In this document: in pieces, positions 1 through 10,129 of the stretch
How positions within the stretch are numbered: the first letter of the stretch is position 1
Layout of the letters: every line of letters begins with the position of its first letter
The notes under the pieces: generated by a model
Seen by the model: only the letters and a program-made list of their open reading frames with translations
Told to the model about the DNA's origin: nothing
The model's database searches: none
Source: Saccharina japonica
Lineage: Eukaryota > Sar > Phaeophyceae > Laminariales > Laminariaceae
Length of the DNA stretch: 64,000 nt
Reading direction: 5' to 3'
NCBI GenBank assembly: GCA_008828725.1
Contig: MEHQ01000383.1
Coordinates: 221,146-285,145, forward strand
Program-made: the position numbers and the translations under genes

Positions 1-356
1 CAGAATATTGCACCAGACAAGAACCGAATTCGGAAGTTTTGTTTTGTTACGGAGCCCCGATCATTCAGATAACATGTCAGCCTAAAATACGCATCCTTTT
101 CTCATGTGTGGTTTGGCGACGCAGAGCATCAGACGACCGACCCCCTGGCGGTGCATATTCCGAAAACCAAAGGCTTGAAAAGCTTAACACCGCGAAAAAC
201 AAAACGGAGTACTACGTAATCACTCGGCCAAGCGGCTCTGAGCGGCTGAGAAAAAGGACCTACAAGTCCCCCCCCCCTGGCGTAGAACTAGACTCGGCTA
301 CGTGTACATACTGCCGGTGTACCCTACCGGCGGTCGCGGCGTACCGTGCCTTCGCC

Positions 357-456
357 GGCCGTCGGCCAGCGAGCCGACCTTAGCATAAGCTCCGGTTACG
401 AGCTGCTGGCCGTCGGCCAGCGAGCCGACCTTAGCATAAGCACCGGTTACGAGCTG
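357..456. repeat. 51-bp tandem duplication
   Basis: Two 49-base copies, at 357-405 and 408-456, begin GGCCGTCGGCC and end GAGCTG. They differ at one base (T or A before CCGGTTACG). Flanking DNA carries no gene. Confidence 0.9.
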
Positions 457-1054
457 ATAAAACTCACTCGCCAGCCGCCGCGTCCCATACATTCGGAACT
501 TCCGTGAAGACTCTCTTGCCGATCACGCGGCGATGTAAATACTCATGCCGATTTCGTTGTACTGACCAATCTACAGCAATGCTACTTGAGTTTTGCCTCA
601 TGGGGGTTAAAACCGGCCACGTTATCCGTGCTGTTGCCGCCGTAATTCCCCGACCACCGGCGACCGACGACCGACTACCACACGAAGAGTTGTTTCTAGG
701 AACGGTCTTGCTGGGTCAATAGGCACGCGCCCTATGGCGTGTGCTTCGAAAGTTGATACCCCTTGCATGTCTCGAAAAATAGTTTGATTTTAGATTTTTA
801 TTTTATTAGTCTCCTACAAAAAACAAGCAGTGGTGGGCCCTCTATAGTGCCGGTTGAATGAATGATGCCGGCTTCCCGCTATCGGCTTGACAACGATTAT
901 AAGGGTAAACAACACACTATATGCAATATTATCAACACCATCTTGCATCGGCGCAGATGGGATGAACTGGTCGGCTGTGACGGTGTGCGGAGCAGTGCCG
1001 GTTGCCGTTACGGTGCCAGTATTGTTCACTGGTGTATACCGGCACTGCAGACAG
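457..1054. other. no gene; loose inverted TGCCGGT motifs
   Basis: No coding signal is seen. Between about 839 and 1054 the motif AGTGCCGGT and its complement recur (near 845, 990 and 1038), suggesting a degenerate inverted-repeat element. A similar cluster occurs near 44523-44600. No clear target duplication was found. Confidence 0.3.
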
Positions 1055-1284
1055 GTGCCATAATAGAGGTAACACTTTTGGCCTGATTTTGATTCTGAGC
1101 GATCGGGATCTTCAATCTAAAAGTCTCCTGCCTTTCATTCTTGTGTTGAAATGTTTTTCGTTTTACGCTTGGGCCATCCATGGGATTGCATATCACTTTT
1201 GTTTTCCTCCCTAATCAGTTTTTGGGTGACGTACTCATTAATAACGTAGATCTCCTCATGTGACCACCTTCAGAAACAAAATAT
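1055..1284 (-). mobile_element. degenerate M-A MITE copy
   Basis: The internal blocks of the M-A family are recognisable in minus orientation: AGGTAACACTTTTGGC, GATCGGG, TTCATTCTTGTGTTG, CACTTTTGTTTTCCTCC and GACCACCTTCAGAAA. The GACGC termini are worn away. It abuts the better copy at 1285. Confidence 0.6.
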
Positions 1285-1545
1285 GACGAATGCTACGATT
1301 AAGGTGCACCTGCATACAGTACATTTTCTGAGTTCCTCACTTGAGGAGCTCCATACCTGCAGTAGTCTAGATTTTGGAGGAAATCAAAAATGCTACCCGA
1401 CCAACAATCCCATGAGCTAGGCATACTATGGAAACTATGGTAACACAAGACTGAAAGTCCGACCAATTTGGGTTAAGGAGCCCGATCATTCAGAAACAAA
1501 TATGCAAAAAGTGTCACTGGGACTACCTCTATTGTAGCACGCGTC
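1285..1545 (+). mobile_element. M-A MITE copy
   Basis: It starts GACGAATGCTACGATTA and ends TAGCACGCGTC, the imperfect inverted termini of the family. Inside are the family landmarks: TGAGGAGCTCCATACC, TTTTGGAGGAAA, CTACCCGACCAACAATCC, GGGTTAAGGAGCCCGATC. Flanks are ATAT and ATAA, agreeing at three of four bases with a 4-bp target duplication. No ORF is present, so it is non-autonomous. Confidence 0.85.
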
Positions 1546-2287
1546 ATAAACAATATGGTGCACCTCTACCGTAGCAGGCGTCTGTAGAGGGACACTTTAC
1601 GGGGATAAATAGTTCAGGACGTTAAAGTTTACTATTATTAACATCCCATGCCCAGCCATGCCCATCCATCGCAGTATTCCCACCGTCCTTACCATCCGAC
1701 GATATGCAGCACGAGCTTCAACATGGATGACTAAAAAAACGCTTGCGAAAGAAGAAAAACCACAGAAGAAACACAACAGAGAGGCTTCTACTATCAAACC
1801 TCTACTCCGTAATGTACCTTCTTCGACTGCTGCGCTACGGTACGAAGGTCACTTATAGGTCAGGTTTTGTTCAAAGCCGCGCAGAGCCACTCGCCAGAGT
1901 GACTACCTTGTTTCTTCACGGTCTAAAGATTAACGTATTTTTGGGTTTCGAGATATGCACCGCCGTGGGATTGTAAGTTTTGCGGCGCTAACAAATTGTG
2001 TCCACGCACAACTTCGGGCGTGGTTCGGAGTCACTCGCCCGAGTGGCCCAAAGCGGTGTTAGTGAAGATGGGGGTAGCCCCCTACATTCAATAATTCCTG
2101 CCGGCTTGAGAGCTTTGTCTACTCAGCTTATTTCGCTGTCCTTGAACGCGCTCCTTCCTTATCCTCATGTACTCTTGTTTTATATCTTGTTATAAATATT
2201 AACTTGCGTCCAATGCTCCATCCCCACACCGTTGGTGTGGGCTGACGACGATGATTATATGACGCTTCTGACGAGAAAAAAATCCAA
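1546..2287. other. upstream region of FNIP gene A
   Basis: It holds a terminal fragment of M-A (about 1559-1585) and no convincing ORF. The last 100 bases before 2288 should contain the promoter and 5' UTR of the FNIP gene, but no TATA-like box or initiator stands out enough to call. Confidence 0.4.
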
Positions 2288-4570
2288 ATGCCCCCCTACC
2301 GCCCGCTCCACACGCGCTTGCACCTCGCACTTCTACCAGACCCGCCGACACCTATACCTCCAAGCATGACCTCAGCAGCGGACTGCCCACCCCGGGCTAG
2401 CAAAATTTCAGTGGCCGGCCTGTTTCTAGACACCATCGGATTCGTCCTGGACAACAGACGACCGACCGAGGGGGGTGAAGCCGGCGACACCCACAAGGAA
2501 TGGAAGGCGGTAGGGGTGTCACTGCAACTGGTTTCCCTGGAGGTGTGCAGGGCGTGGCGAGAGTCAGCTTCCGTCCATCTTCGAGTGGCAGAAGCCACCC
2601 CGAGATGGCTCTGGGCGGGGGCGAGTCGCTCGACCCGGGATGAAATAGGAACCGCTAATTGCGATCCAGCTCCCGTTCACCTGCGAGTGGCGGAGTCTTC
2701 ATCGACATGGCTCTGGGTAGGGAATGGGCTCGGAAACCAAGAAGGACCCTTGGGTGCCGCCGACTGCTGTACGGCAGTGAAATACGCTCTCCCCTCGAAT
2801 GAGATAATTGGTGGGCATGGGTGCAAAGAAGCTTCCTCCTTACACCTACGAAAAGAGCAGGGTCTCTGCGAGAAGCCCAATAGATCATGTGGTGGTGGTG
2901 GTGTCGACTACCGTACAGAAGCGATGGAACGTAGTGCTTTCGCCGGCAGCCCTTGTGGCGTAGAGTGTAGTACACCATCATCACCATCATCATCATCATC
3001 ACCATCATCACCACCATCATCCTCATCATCATTATCATCATCATCGACCAAAGTGGAAGAGATTGTCTCGGCGACAGGTGCAAGAAACGGCGCGCATACA
3101 CCATTCAGGAGTCACAGCACGCCCGGGGCGGATCAAATAATCGACAGTGAAATACTTCCATCCAAAATTGACGGCACGCCAGCGGACACTACGAATGCTT
3201 TCGGGCGACCAGCGATCACCGGCGCGGTGCTTTCGCGGGTACCGGTGCTGCACGCCACGCGAGTCACGTGGGAGCGGTCGGCCCTGGACCTCCGCCAAAC
3301 CTTCAGCAGAGTATTGTCCGGGGTGCTAGCCGGAGTCAAGTCGCTGACGCTGGGAAGGCTGTTCGACGAGAGCTTGGCGGGGGTGGCGTGGCCAAAAGGC
3401 TGCAAAATCAAGCAGATTGTGTTTGGGAAGCATTTCAACCAGCCCCTCTCTGGCACGGTCTGGCCCCCTCTTTTGGCTGAGGTAGAGCTAGGCTACTGGT
3501 TCGATCAGGACGTGAACGACGTGGTGTGGCCCGAAACCCTCCTGAAACTGTCGTTCGGTGAGCGGTTCAACAGACCGTTCAGCCTTTGGCCAGCGCGATT
3601 GGAAACTGTCCTCTTCGGCGAAGCGTTCAGCCAAGCGCTCACCGAGGTCGCGTTTCCGCCTGGCCTGAAGAGGCTCCTCCTCCAGTGGGACTTCAATACC
3701 GCCATCGACGCTGTAGAACTCCCCGACACGTTAGAAACCCTGGAGTTTCGAGGGGTGTTCGATAAACCCCTCCCGACCATCTTGCCCGCCAGGCTGAGAA
3801 CGCTGATCCTCAGCACTTCGTTTAACCAGTCGATCGACGGCGTTCAGTTTCCCCCGAGGATGAGAGAAGTAACGTTCGGCTTCCACTTCAACCAGCCGAT
3901 CGATAGGGTCAGGTGGTCGGACAGCACCGAGCGCATCATGTTCGGGTTCCAGTTCGATCAGCCCCTCTCCGGCGCAGCCTGGCCCCGGTTCTTGCGCACG
4001 CTAACGCTCGGGCACTCCTTCAACCAGAGCCTGGTCGGCGTGCGGTGGCCCGCCGCCGTGCAAGAGATGTCCTTCGGCTGGCAGTTCAACCAGCCTCTGG
4101 CTGGGGTGGAGTGGCCGGTGGGGCTCAAGAGCTTAACCCTGGGCGGCAACTGTCCGGGGCAGCTTGAAGGGGCGTGCGCTTGGCCGGCGGGGCTGACCCA
4201 CTTGTCTCTGGACGGAGAGTTCAACCAGCCCCTGGACTCGGTATCCCTCCCGCCCACCCTGCGGGAGTTACACTTTGGTTGGCGTTTTGATCAGGCGCTA
4301 CACCGGGTGAAGTGGCCGCGATATCTAAAAACGCTGACGCTCGGCGGCAGCTTCAGCCAACCCGTCGAGAGCGTCGTGCTGCCTGATCGCCTGGAACACC
4401 TAGCCTTCTACCAGAACAGCGGGCAGCAGATTGAGGGACTGGTGTTCCCGAAGACCCTGCGACGGCTCACTGTTGGATATCGACCCCTGCTGGATGTTTG
4501 CGCTTTGCCGCCGCGCGTCAAACTTTGCCAGTATGAGTACTACTCTACCTCACAGTCTGTGAGCAGTTAA
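2288..4570 (+). CDS. FNIP-type repeat protein, paralog A
   Basis: This is an intronless 760-aa ORF starting at an ATG; a second in-frame Met at 2366 could be the true start. From about residue 340 to 745 there are about 17 units of 22-24 residues. The pattern is L-x-L-x-FG-x-x-FNQPL-x-x-V-x-WP, typical of FNIP repeats (leucine-rich-repeat-like solenoids known from Dictyostelium and giant viruses). The N-terminal third has a segment around residues 45-95 (LFLDTIGFVL ... VSLEVCRAWRES) loosely like an F-box, and a duplicated block (VHLRVAEATPRWLW, then VHLRVAESSSTWLW). A Ser-rich stretch follows at about 230-253. No signal peptide or membrane segment is seen. The likely role is protein-protein interaction, possibly as a substrate adaptor; that is inference. 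A paralog lies at 13676-15076 on the other strand. Confidence 0.85.
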   Translation: MPPYRPLHTRLHLALLPDPPTPIPPSMTSAADCPPRASKISVAGLFLDTIGFVLDNRRPTEGGEAGDTHKEWKAVGVSLQLVSLEVCRAWRESASVHLRVAEATPRWLWAGASRSTRDEIGTANCDPAPVHLRVAESSSTWLWVGNGLGNQEGPLGAADCCTAVKYALPSNEIIGGHGCKEASSLHLRKEQGLCEKPNRSCGGGGVDYRTEAMERSAFAGSPCGVECSTPSSPSSSSSPSSPPSSSSSLSSSSTKVEEIVSATGARNGAHTPFRSHSTPGADQIIDSEILPSKIDGTPADTTNAFGRPAITGAVLSRVPVLHATRVTWERSALDLRQTFSRVLSGVLAGVKSLTLGRLFDESLAGVAWPKGCKIKQIVFGKHFNQPLSGTVWPPLLAEVELGYWFDQDVNDVVWPETLLKLSFGERFNRPFSLWPARLETVLFGEAFSQALTEVAFPPGLKRLLLQWDFNTAIDAVELPDTLETLEFRGVFDKPLPTILPARLRTLILSTSFNQSIDGVQFPPRMREVTFGFHFNQPIDRVRWSDSTERIMFGFQFDQPLSGAAWPRFLRTLTLGHSFNQSLVGVRWPAAVQEMSFGWQFNQPLAGVEWPVGLKSLTLGGNCPGQLEGACAWPAGLTHLSLDGEFNQPLDSVSLPPTLRELHFGWRFDQALHRVKWPRYLKTLTLGGSFSQPVESVVLPDRLEHLAFYQNSGQQIEGLVFPKTLRRLTVGYRPLLDVCALPPRVKLCQYEYYSTSQSVSS
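2974..3045 (+). repeat. TCA/TCC microsatellite inside FNIP gene A
   Basis: A run of TCA, TCC and CCA triplets encodes the Ser/Pro-rich linker between the N-terminal region and the repeat solenoid. The period is three, so length change would keep the frame. It is a likely site of allelic length variation. Confidence 0.85.
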
Positions 4571-4707
4571 TCTCTTGTGTCTCGGAAAGCTAGGCCTTGA
4601 TGTGTTAGACTTTCGAGCCCAAAGCGTTCGGACTGATTGTGGGTTCCTCAATCAAAAGAGCTCTACCCGATCCCCCCCCGGGAGTTCAAGTAGGCCGCAT
4701 CCCAAAG
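4571..4707. other. 3' flank of FNIP gene A
   Basis: This short stretch between the stop codon and the first M-A copy should contain the 3' UTR and poly(A) site. No AATAAA is seen. Confidence 0.3.
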
Positions 4708-4964
4708 GACGCGTGCTACGATAGAGGGTTCATGTTTTGGCTGAAACGTTATCGGGATGACCGGGCTCCTTAACTCACACTCGTCGGACGTTCATTCTTG
4801 TGTTGCAATGTTTCGCATGAAATAGTTAGGTCATGGGACTCTTCATCGGGTATATATAGCACTTTTGTTTTTCTCCAAATCTATTTTTCGGCGACGTATG
4901 GAGCTCGTCAAGTGAGGAGCTCAGAAAATGTACTGTATGCAGGTGCACCTCTATCGTAGCATGT
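4708..4964 (-). mobile_element. M-A MITE copy
   Basis: It begins GACGCGTGCTACGATAGAGG and runs through TTTTGGCTGAAACG, CTTCATCGGG, CACTTTTGTTTTTCTCC and GTCAAGTGAGGAGCTC to CACCTCTATCGTAGCATG. The final GCGTC is mutated and no target duplication is evident. Confidence 0.85.
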
Positions 4965-5246
4965 AACATGTATTGTGTGGGGGTATGGGTGAGGCCAGGT
5001 TACCCCTCTTGAGACTCACTTGATTCATGTATATATATAGAGGGGGGGAAATTGACGAGATGGAAAAACGTGAAGGTTACAGCAAATCATCACGGCGTGA
5101 TGTCGGGGAAAATTCATGTCGAAGTGATTGGGACTTACTTGATTAATGTATAGAGGGGAAACATTGGCGATGAAAAACGTGAAGGTTACAGCAATCATCA
5201 CGGCGTGATTTCGGGAAAATTGATGTCGGAGCTTTGTCCTACTTAT

Positions 5247-5922
5247 GACGCGTGGTACGATCGAGGTAGCACTTTTTGGCTGAAACTGTTTCCGAATGAT
5301 CGGGTTCCTTAGGGCCCGTTTTAACGAAGAAAAACAAAATTCAATTTGAAAAAAAAAAAAATCGAATCCGTTTTTCATTGGTCAACACGCGCACCAGCAC
5401 CAAAGATTAGGATGTTGGGGGGTGCTGGTGCGTGTGTTGACCAACGAAAAGCGATTTTTTATTTTTATTTTTCCAAATTGAATTTATTTTATACTCGTTA
5501 ATATGGGCCCTTAACCCAAAATCGTCATGAGCTTTCATTCTTGTGCTTGTAATATTTTTCATACTAGAATCGAGTATATATAGCACTTTTGTTTTCCTCC
5601 AAAACCCATTTTTTTGGCGACGTATGGAGCTCCTCAAGTTCGGGGCTCAGAAAAAAACAGGGCGCACCTCTATCGTAGCATGCGTCGATAGAGGTACTGT
5701 ATATTGTTTTGGTTGAAACGCTTTCTTAACGATCGGGCTTCCATTCTTCTTGTGCTGCAATATTTGCTGTGGTATACTTAAGCCGGGTAGAACTTTTGTT
5801 TTCATTAAAAAAACAAAAAAAAGCGAAATTCGGGCGAGGTATGGAGCTCCTCAATTGTTGAGGGGCTCGGAAAATGTACTGGATACAGGTGCACCTCTAC
5901 CCGTACGCATATAGCATGCATC
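5247..5922 (-). mobile_element. two M-A MITE copies in tandem
   Basis: The first copy (5247-5686) starts GACGCGTGGTACGATCG and ends GCATGCGTC. The second (about 5681-5922) follows directly, apparently sharing the terminus, and ends TAGCATGCATC. Outer flanks are TTAT and TTAG, consistent with one 4-bp target duplication around the pair. The first copy is split by a Harbinger-like MITE at 5312-5510. Confidence 0.75.
5312..5510. mobile_element. M-C Harbinger-like fold-back MITE
   Basis: It begins GGGCCCGTTTTAACGAAG and ends CGTTAATATGGGCCC, with an inner palindrome GGTCAACACGCGCACCAGC / GCTGGTGCGTGTGTTGACC. It is flanked by TTA on both sides. GGGCCC ends plus a 3-bp TWA duplication fit the PIF/Harbinger (Tourist-like) class. 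It is inserted in an M-A copy. Confidence 0.85.
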
Positions 5923-6474
5923 TTAGTTGCAAGGCGATGATAAGCCGTACGGCACGCGCGCGCCACGATCCCAACCGGGCTGTTGGGCGCCCACGTTTCT
6001 TATAAACGGTGGACAGCACCACCGTCACGATTGCTTAAGTCGCTTTTTCGGGGGGTCGCAAGGGGGTCAATTCATGTATTTGCTTGAGTTACAGTAGCGT
6101 AAGTGCATTAATTGTTACCTGGTATATTTTTAGGAGACGACATATGGGGTATGGGTGGATGGAATTTTATTAACTAACCCCTCTGAGACTCCAGAGGGGA
6201 GCATTATCGATTAAAACAAATGGCGGTGACAGAAACAGTTACCGCGTGTTCTGGGAGGATGATTTACAAAGAATGGTGTCCGAGTTTACAACAACCCGGT
6301 GTTTTTTTTTTCAGGCTTCTTGTTTTTTATTTATATTTTTCGAAATATTTGGGGCACGGGAGGACGGGACGGAAAGCCGGCAGATACATATGCGACGGTA
6401 ACAGCATCTTCCGCGCGTGTTCGTTAATAAAGGATTGACCCCTGAGCTACGAACTCAGTCTGCGCTGACTTATA
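5923..6474. other. no gene or repeat recognised
   Basis: No reading frame, RNA or repeat could be supported here. Short ORFs look random. Confidence 0.4.
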
Positions 6475-6589
6475 TATTACGGGGTGGGCTAATGTAGTAA
6501 ATAGGACCTACGGTACACACTAAAACCTATATACTCCCCAATTTTCAATAACAAAATTTGGTCCTATTTGCTATGGTCCCCCATAATAG
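6475..6589. mobile_element. M-B palindromic MITE copy
   Basis: About 115 bp with inverted arms: TAGTAAATAGGACC on the left and GGTCCTATTTGCTATGG on the right, closing with TCCCCCATAATA. The central part is AT-rich. This is one of at least twelve copies or fragments in the window. Confidence 0.8.
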
Positions 6590-6594
6590 TAGCT

Positions 6595-6849
6595 GACACG
6601 TGCTACGATAGAGTTGCACTCCATTTTCCTGAAGGTGGTCCCTTAAGGAGCTCCATGTACCTCATCCAAAAACCTCTTTGGGAGGAAAATTAAAGTGCTA
6701 CCCGACGAATTTGCCCATGACCTCAGTGCAAAAAAAGCCAAAAATATAGTCAACGGAAGAATACATATTTCGGCGATTTTGGGTTAAGCAGCTCCGTAAT
6801 TCAGAAAATATTTCAGCTAAAAAGTGCTACCTCTATCGTCGCACGCGTC
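6595..6849 (+). mobile_element. M-A MITE copy
   Basis: It starts GACACGTGCTACGATAGAG and ends TCGCACGCGTC, with internal GGAGCTCCATGTACC, GTGCTACCCGACGAA and TTTTGGGTTAAGCAGC. Flanks AGCT and AATA do not match. Confidence 0.8.
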
Positions 6850-6943
6850 AATAAAATTATTGCGATAAAATGATAAAATGATTGCGATACGTGGTTTATC
6901 GCGTACAAACGAACAGCGCGAAGCCGCCTGGCTGCTGCTGGAT

Positions 6944-7050
6944 GGGGGGGGGTGTACTCATGTCGTGCACGGCCGTAGTCATATGACCATAGAACCTCGC
7001 ATCCCTACAATGCCGGGACGGAGCACGTTGGGTTTTCACCAACCAGGCAG
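6944..7050 (-). mobile_element. poly-C-tailed retroelement 3' end (family B)
   Basis: Read on the minus strand it contains ACGTGCTCCGTCCCGGC, ATTGTAGGGATGCGAGG, GACTACGGCCGTGCACG and GAGTACACC, then a C run (G run at 6944-6954 on plus). It is truncated at the N at 7051, so the 5' part may be lost at an assembly join. Confidence 0.8.
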
Positions 7051-7051
7051 N
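7051..7051. other. single N, assembly join
   Basis: One undetermined base where a retroelement ends abruptly and a tandem array begins. The order across this point is not guaranteed. Confidence 0.9.
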
Positions 7052-8080
7052 TGAGGGCCAGGCAACCGTAAATTAGCCCGTGGGGTTGGGGTTTCCACAC
7101 CATGTGGGGCGGTATTGACCCGGGGGATGTCCGTTTTCGTCCCCGGGTTGTTGGAGTTGTAGATTTATGGAAGGATTTCTGACCCGGGGATGGGATGCTA
7201 TCATCCCTGGATGCGGCGAGGCTTCGACGTTACCCCGAGGGGCAACTCTCGCCGCGAGCTGGCTCTATGAGGGCCAGGCAACCGTAAATTTGTCCGTGGT
7301 AGTGGGTTTTCTACACCTTGTGGGCCTGTATCGACCCGGGGGATGTCCGCTTGCGTCCCCGGGTCGTTGGAGTTGCAGATGCATGGAAGGATTTATGACC
7401 CGGGGATGGGATCATATCATCTCCGGGTACGGCGGGACCCCGCCGTTGCCCCGAGGGGCAACCCTGGCTGCGTGCTAGCTCTATCAACTCCAGCGCCCCA
7501 TCCAAATCAGCAATCAGCCAGTAGTGGTGGGGTTTTCACACCTTGCGGGGCGGTATCGACCCGGGAGATGTCCGTTTTCGTCCCCGGGTTGTTGGAGTTA
7601 TAGATGTATGGAAGGGTTTCTGACCCGGGGATGGGACGTTATCATCCCCGGGTGCGGCAGGAATTCGACGTTACCCCCAGGGGCAACTCTCGCCGCGAGC
7701 TGGCTCTATGAGGGCCAAACAACCGTAAATGTGTAAATTTGCCCGTGGTATTGGGGTTTCCACACCTTGTGAGGCGGTATCGACCCGGGGGATGTCTGTT
7801 TTCGTCCCCAGTTCGTCGGAGTTGTACATGTGTGGAAGGATTTCTGACCCGGGGATGGGATCATATCATTCCCGGGTGCGACCATGAGCCTCAGCCAATC
7901 AGTGACCAACTGATGGGGGTGGGGTTTCCATACCGTGCGGGGCAGTGTCGACCCGGGAAATCGCCGTTTATGTCCGCGGTTGGTCGGAGTTCTAGAGATA
8001 TGGAAGGATTTATGATCCGGGGATGGGAGCCTATCCTCCCCGGGTTTGGCGGAACCTCGGTCGCTCTTTTCAGCACCGAT
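7052..8080 (+). repeat. array of about 220-bp units rich in CCCGGG
   Basis: About five diverged units. Each contains GGGGTTTCCACACC, GGTATCGACCCGGGGG, ATGTCCGTTTTCGTCCCC, GTTGGAGTTGTAGAT, ATGGAAGGATTTCTGACCC and GGGGATGGGA. Starts lie near 7080, 7296, 7520, 7745 and 7915. Several units carry a small palindrome, TTGCCCCGAGGGGCAA. Two spacings are multiples of three, and one frame repeatedly reads MEGFLTRGWDxIIPG, so coding origin is possible. Stops and a frame change break it. Confidence 0.8.
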
Positions 8081-8323
8081 GTTCTAGAAAGAGCCAGCAG
8101 CCACTGGCCTGGATTTGGGCAACCAATCAGCTGCCAGAATAGTAATTCAAAAATTTTAAGTCAGCAGGTAGGCTGACTAGATGGCTGCCAGAACTGCATC
8201 GGGATTGCGCCACGGCCACGGCTCGGCGCGGCATGGGACCCAGTGTTCTGCGGGCTGTGGCACCCAGCCTCCCTACCCATGGGGCAAGGTGGGGCTGAAC
8301 CGCTCTGGATAGCGCTGCTCAAT

Positions 8324-8345
8324 CACAGACAGACAGACAGACAGA
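8324..8345. repeat. ACAG microsatellite
   Basis: Five to six ACAG units stand just upstream of the 65-bp tandem repeat. Confidence 0.8.
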
Positions 8346-8411
8346 CTGACAGAATAGCAGCATTTTATAATATAGATAGATTACCTGGTACGATAGGGGA
8401 GAAGATATATA

Positions 8412-8784
8412 CTTAATTTCTGGTTTGTGTTTTGATATGGGGAAATAAACTGGATAGTTGAGTAATGTCATGTCTCTATGTCTGATTTGTATGTTGGTAC
8501 GGGGAAAAAAAAACACTGGTTAGTTGAGTAATTTCATGTCTATGTACGGTTTGTGTTTTTATATGAGGGAAAAAAACTGGTTAGCTTAGTAATTTCATGT
8601 CTATATCCGGTTTGTGTTTTGATATGAGGAGAAAAAAACTGGTCAGTTCAGTAATCTCATGTCTATGTCCGGTTTGTGTTTTGATAAGAGGAAAAAACAA
8701 GTTGGTAGTTTAGTCTAGTACGTCCGGTTTGTGTTTTTATATGAGGAAAAACAAAACTGGTTAGCTCAGTAATTTCTTGTCTAA
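8412..8784. repeat. tandem repeat, about 65-bp unit
   Basis: Six diverged copies of a unit with CCGGTTTGTGTTTTGATATG, GGAAAAAAACTGGTTAG and TTCAGTAATTTCATGTC. Unit lengths vary by a few bases. No ORF spans it. Confidence 0.85.
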
Positions 8785-9089
8785 AGTCTGGTGGCTTGTT
8801 TCACAGCGTCGTTGCCACTTGACGCCAACCCATAGTTGTCTAGCAGACCAGGGGAGCAGATCAGGGGGGGTAGGGGGTGTACTCATGTCGTGCACGGCCG
8901 AAGTCATATGACCATAGACCCTCGCATCCCTACAATGCCGGGACGGAGCACGTTGGGTTTTCACCAACCAGGCAGGCATTGCTTGCACCCAAGCGCGAAG
9001 CGCTCGGTGAGTTGGGCGAGTCGCAGGAAGGGTGAGCTGCATGTTGCTAAGAGCCGCTCGTGAGGCGGACTTGTATACGGACGGCAGCA
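8785..9089 (-). mobile_element. poly-C-tailed retroelement fragments (family B)
   Basis: Two pieces in minus orientation. Bases 8793-8832 are the complement of the 5' end seen in the fuller copies (TGGGTTGGCGTC, ACGACGCTGT). Bases 8864-9089 are a 5'-truncated 3' end with the CCCGGCATTGTAGGGATGCG block and a C-rich tail (G run near 8864). On the minus strand a frame still reads KTQRAPSRHCRDARVYGH, a C-terminal LINE-like segment kept in several copies. Confidence 0.8.
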
Positions 9090-9355
9090 GACGCATGCTG
9101 CGGTAGAGGTGCACCCTGTTTTTTCCTGAGCTATCCACTCGAGGAGCTTCGTACCTTCAGTGAACATTATGTTTTGGGCGAAAGTTAAAGTTGCTACCCG
9201 ACGACCAGTCTCAAGACCCGAAGTATACTCGGAAAAAATCTTGCAACACTATAATAACGATAATTCCGGCGATTTTGGGTTAAGGAGGCTTTACTGGATC
9301 GTTCAGAAATCATTTCAGCCAAAAAACGGTATACCTTTTTATCGTAGCACGCGTC
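9090..9355 (+). mobile_element. M-A MITE copy with AGCA target duplication
   Basis: It starts GACGCATGCTGCGGTAGAGG and ends TCGTAGCACGCGTC. AGCA stands on both sides, a perfect 4-bp target duplication. It holds no ORF. Confidence 0.9.
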
Positions 9356-9672
9356 AGCAATACCTGGTACTCTACGCACACACTCAAAGACCAGTCGTTA
9401 TAAGATATTCTTCTCCCTCTTTCGCTAAATTAATTAATTAACCCCCCCCATACCACCGAACAACCTACCTACCTACCGTATCTACTGTTATCATCTTCAT
9501 ATTCTACATACATCAATCCGGCCCTACCGCCGTGGGGGCGTTTTGGTCAGCAAGATAAGTGCAGGGAATCGGGCTTCACTGGTCGCCGGGATCGCCGCCT
9601 TGCACACAGTGAAATTGCCCGGTACGAGCCCTAAATCGTGCCCCCGAGACCTGGCTGCGGATGACACCCGCA
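9356..9672. other. no gene recognised
   Basis: It contains short CTAC and AATT simple repeats around 9430-9480 and otherwise unique sequence without coding signal. Confidence 0.4.
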
Positions 9673-9961
9673 GACGCATCCTACGATAGATGCATCACTT
9701 TTCGGCCGAAAGGTTTTCTGAACGATCGGGCCCCTTAATCGAAAAGCGTTGGCCTTTTACTATTGATATTGTGTTGCAATATTTTATTTCATTTTTTTAC
9801 TTACGCATGCCATGTGATTGTTCATTGGGTATATACATACAGTAGTAGCACGTTTATTCTCCTCCAAAATCAGTGTTTTACTTACTATTAGTATAGAGCT
9901 CCTCAATTGACCACCGTCAGAAAGAAAAACATGGAACACCCCTCTACCCGTAGCATGCATC
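9673..9961 (-). mobile_element. M-A MITE copy
   Basis: It starts GACGCATCCTACGATAGATG and runs through CACTTTTCGGCCGAAAGG, GATCGGGCCCCTTAA and GAGCTCCTCAATTGACC to GTAGCATGCATC. Flanks do not match. Confidence 0.8.
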
Positions 9962-10129
9962 CATCCGCACCTTTCCCGCTCCGGCTTCTCCCTTCTATTC
10001 ATCAGCCTGCGAGGCGTGTTTTCCCCAATATCACCGACATCTTCTGACTGAAGCGTTGCAACCTGACTTGCCTACAACAGCAATCCAAGCGCTTTGCCGT
10101 TCGACTATCGTTATAGTCGGCCACCTTCA

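Noticed and set aside
2655-4257. Antisense ORFs under FNIP paralog A, including a Met/His-rich one
   Set aside because: They are reverse frames of the coding sequence and of its TCA microsatellite.
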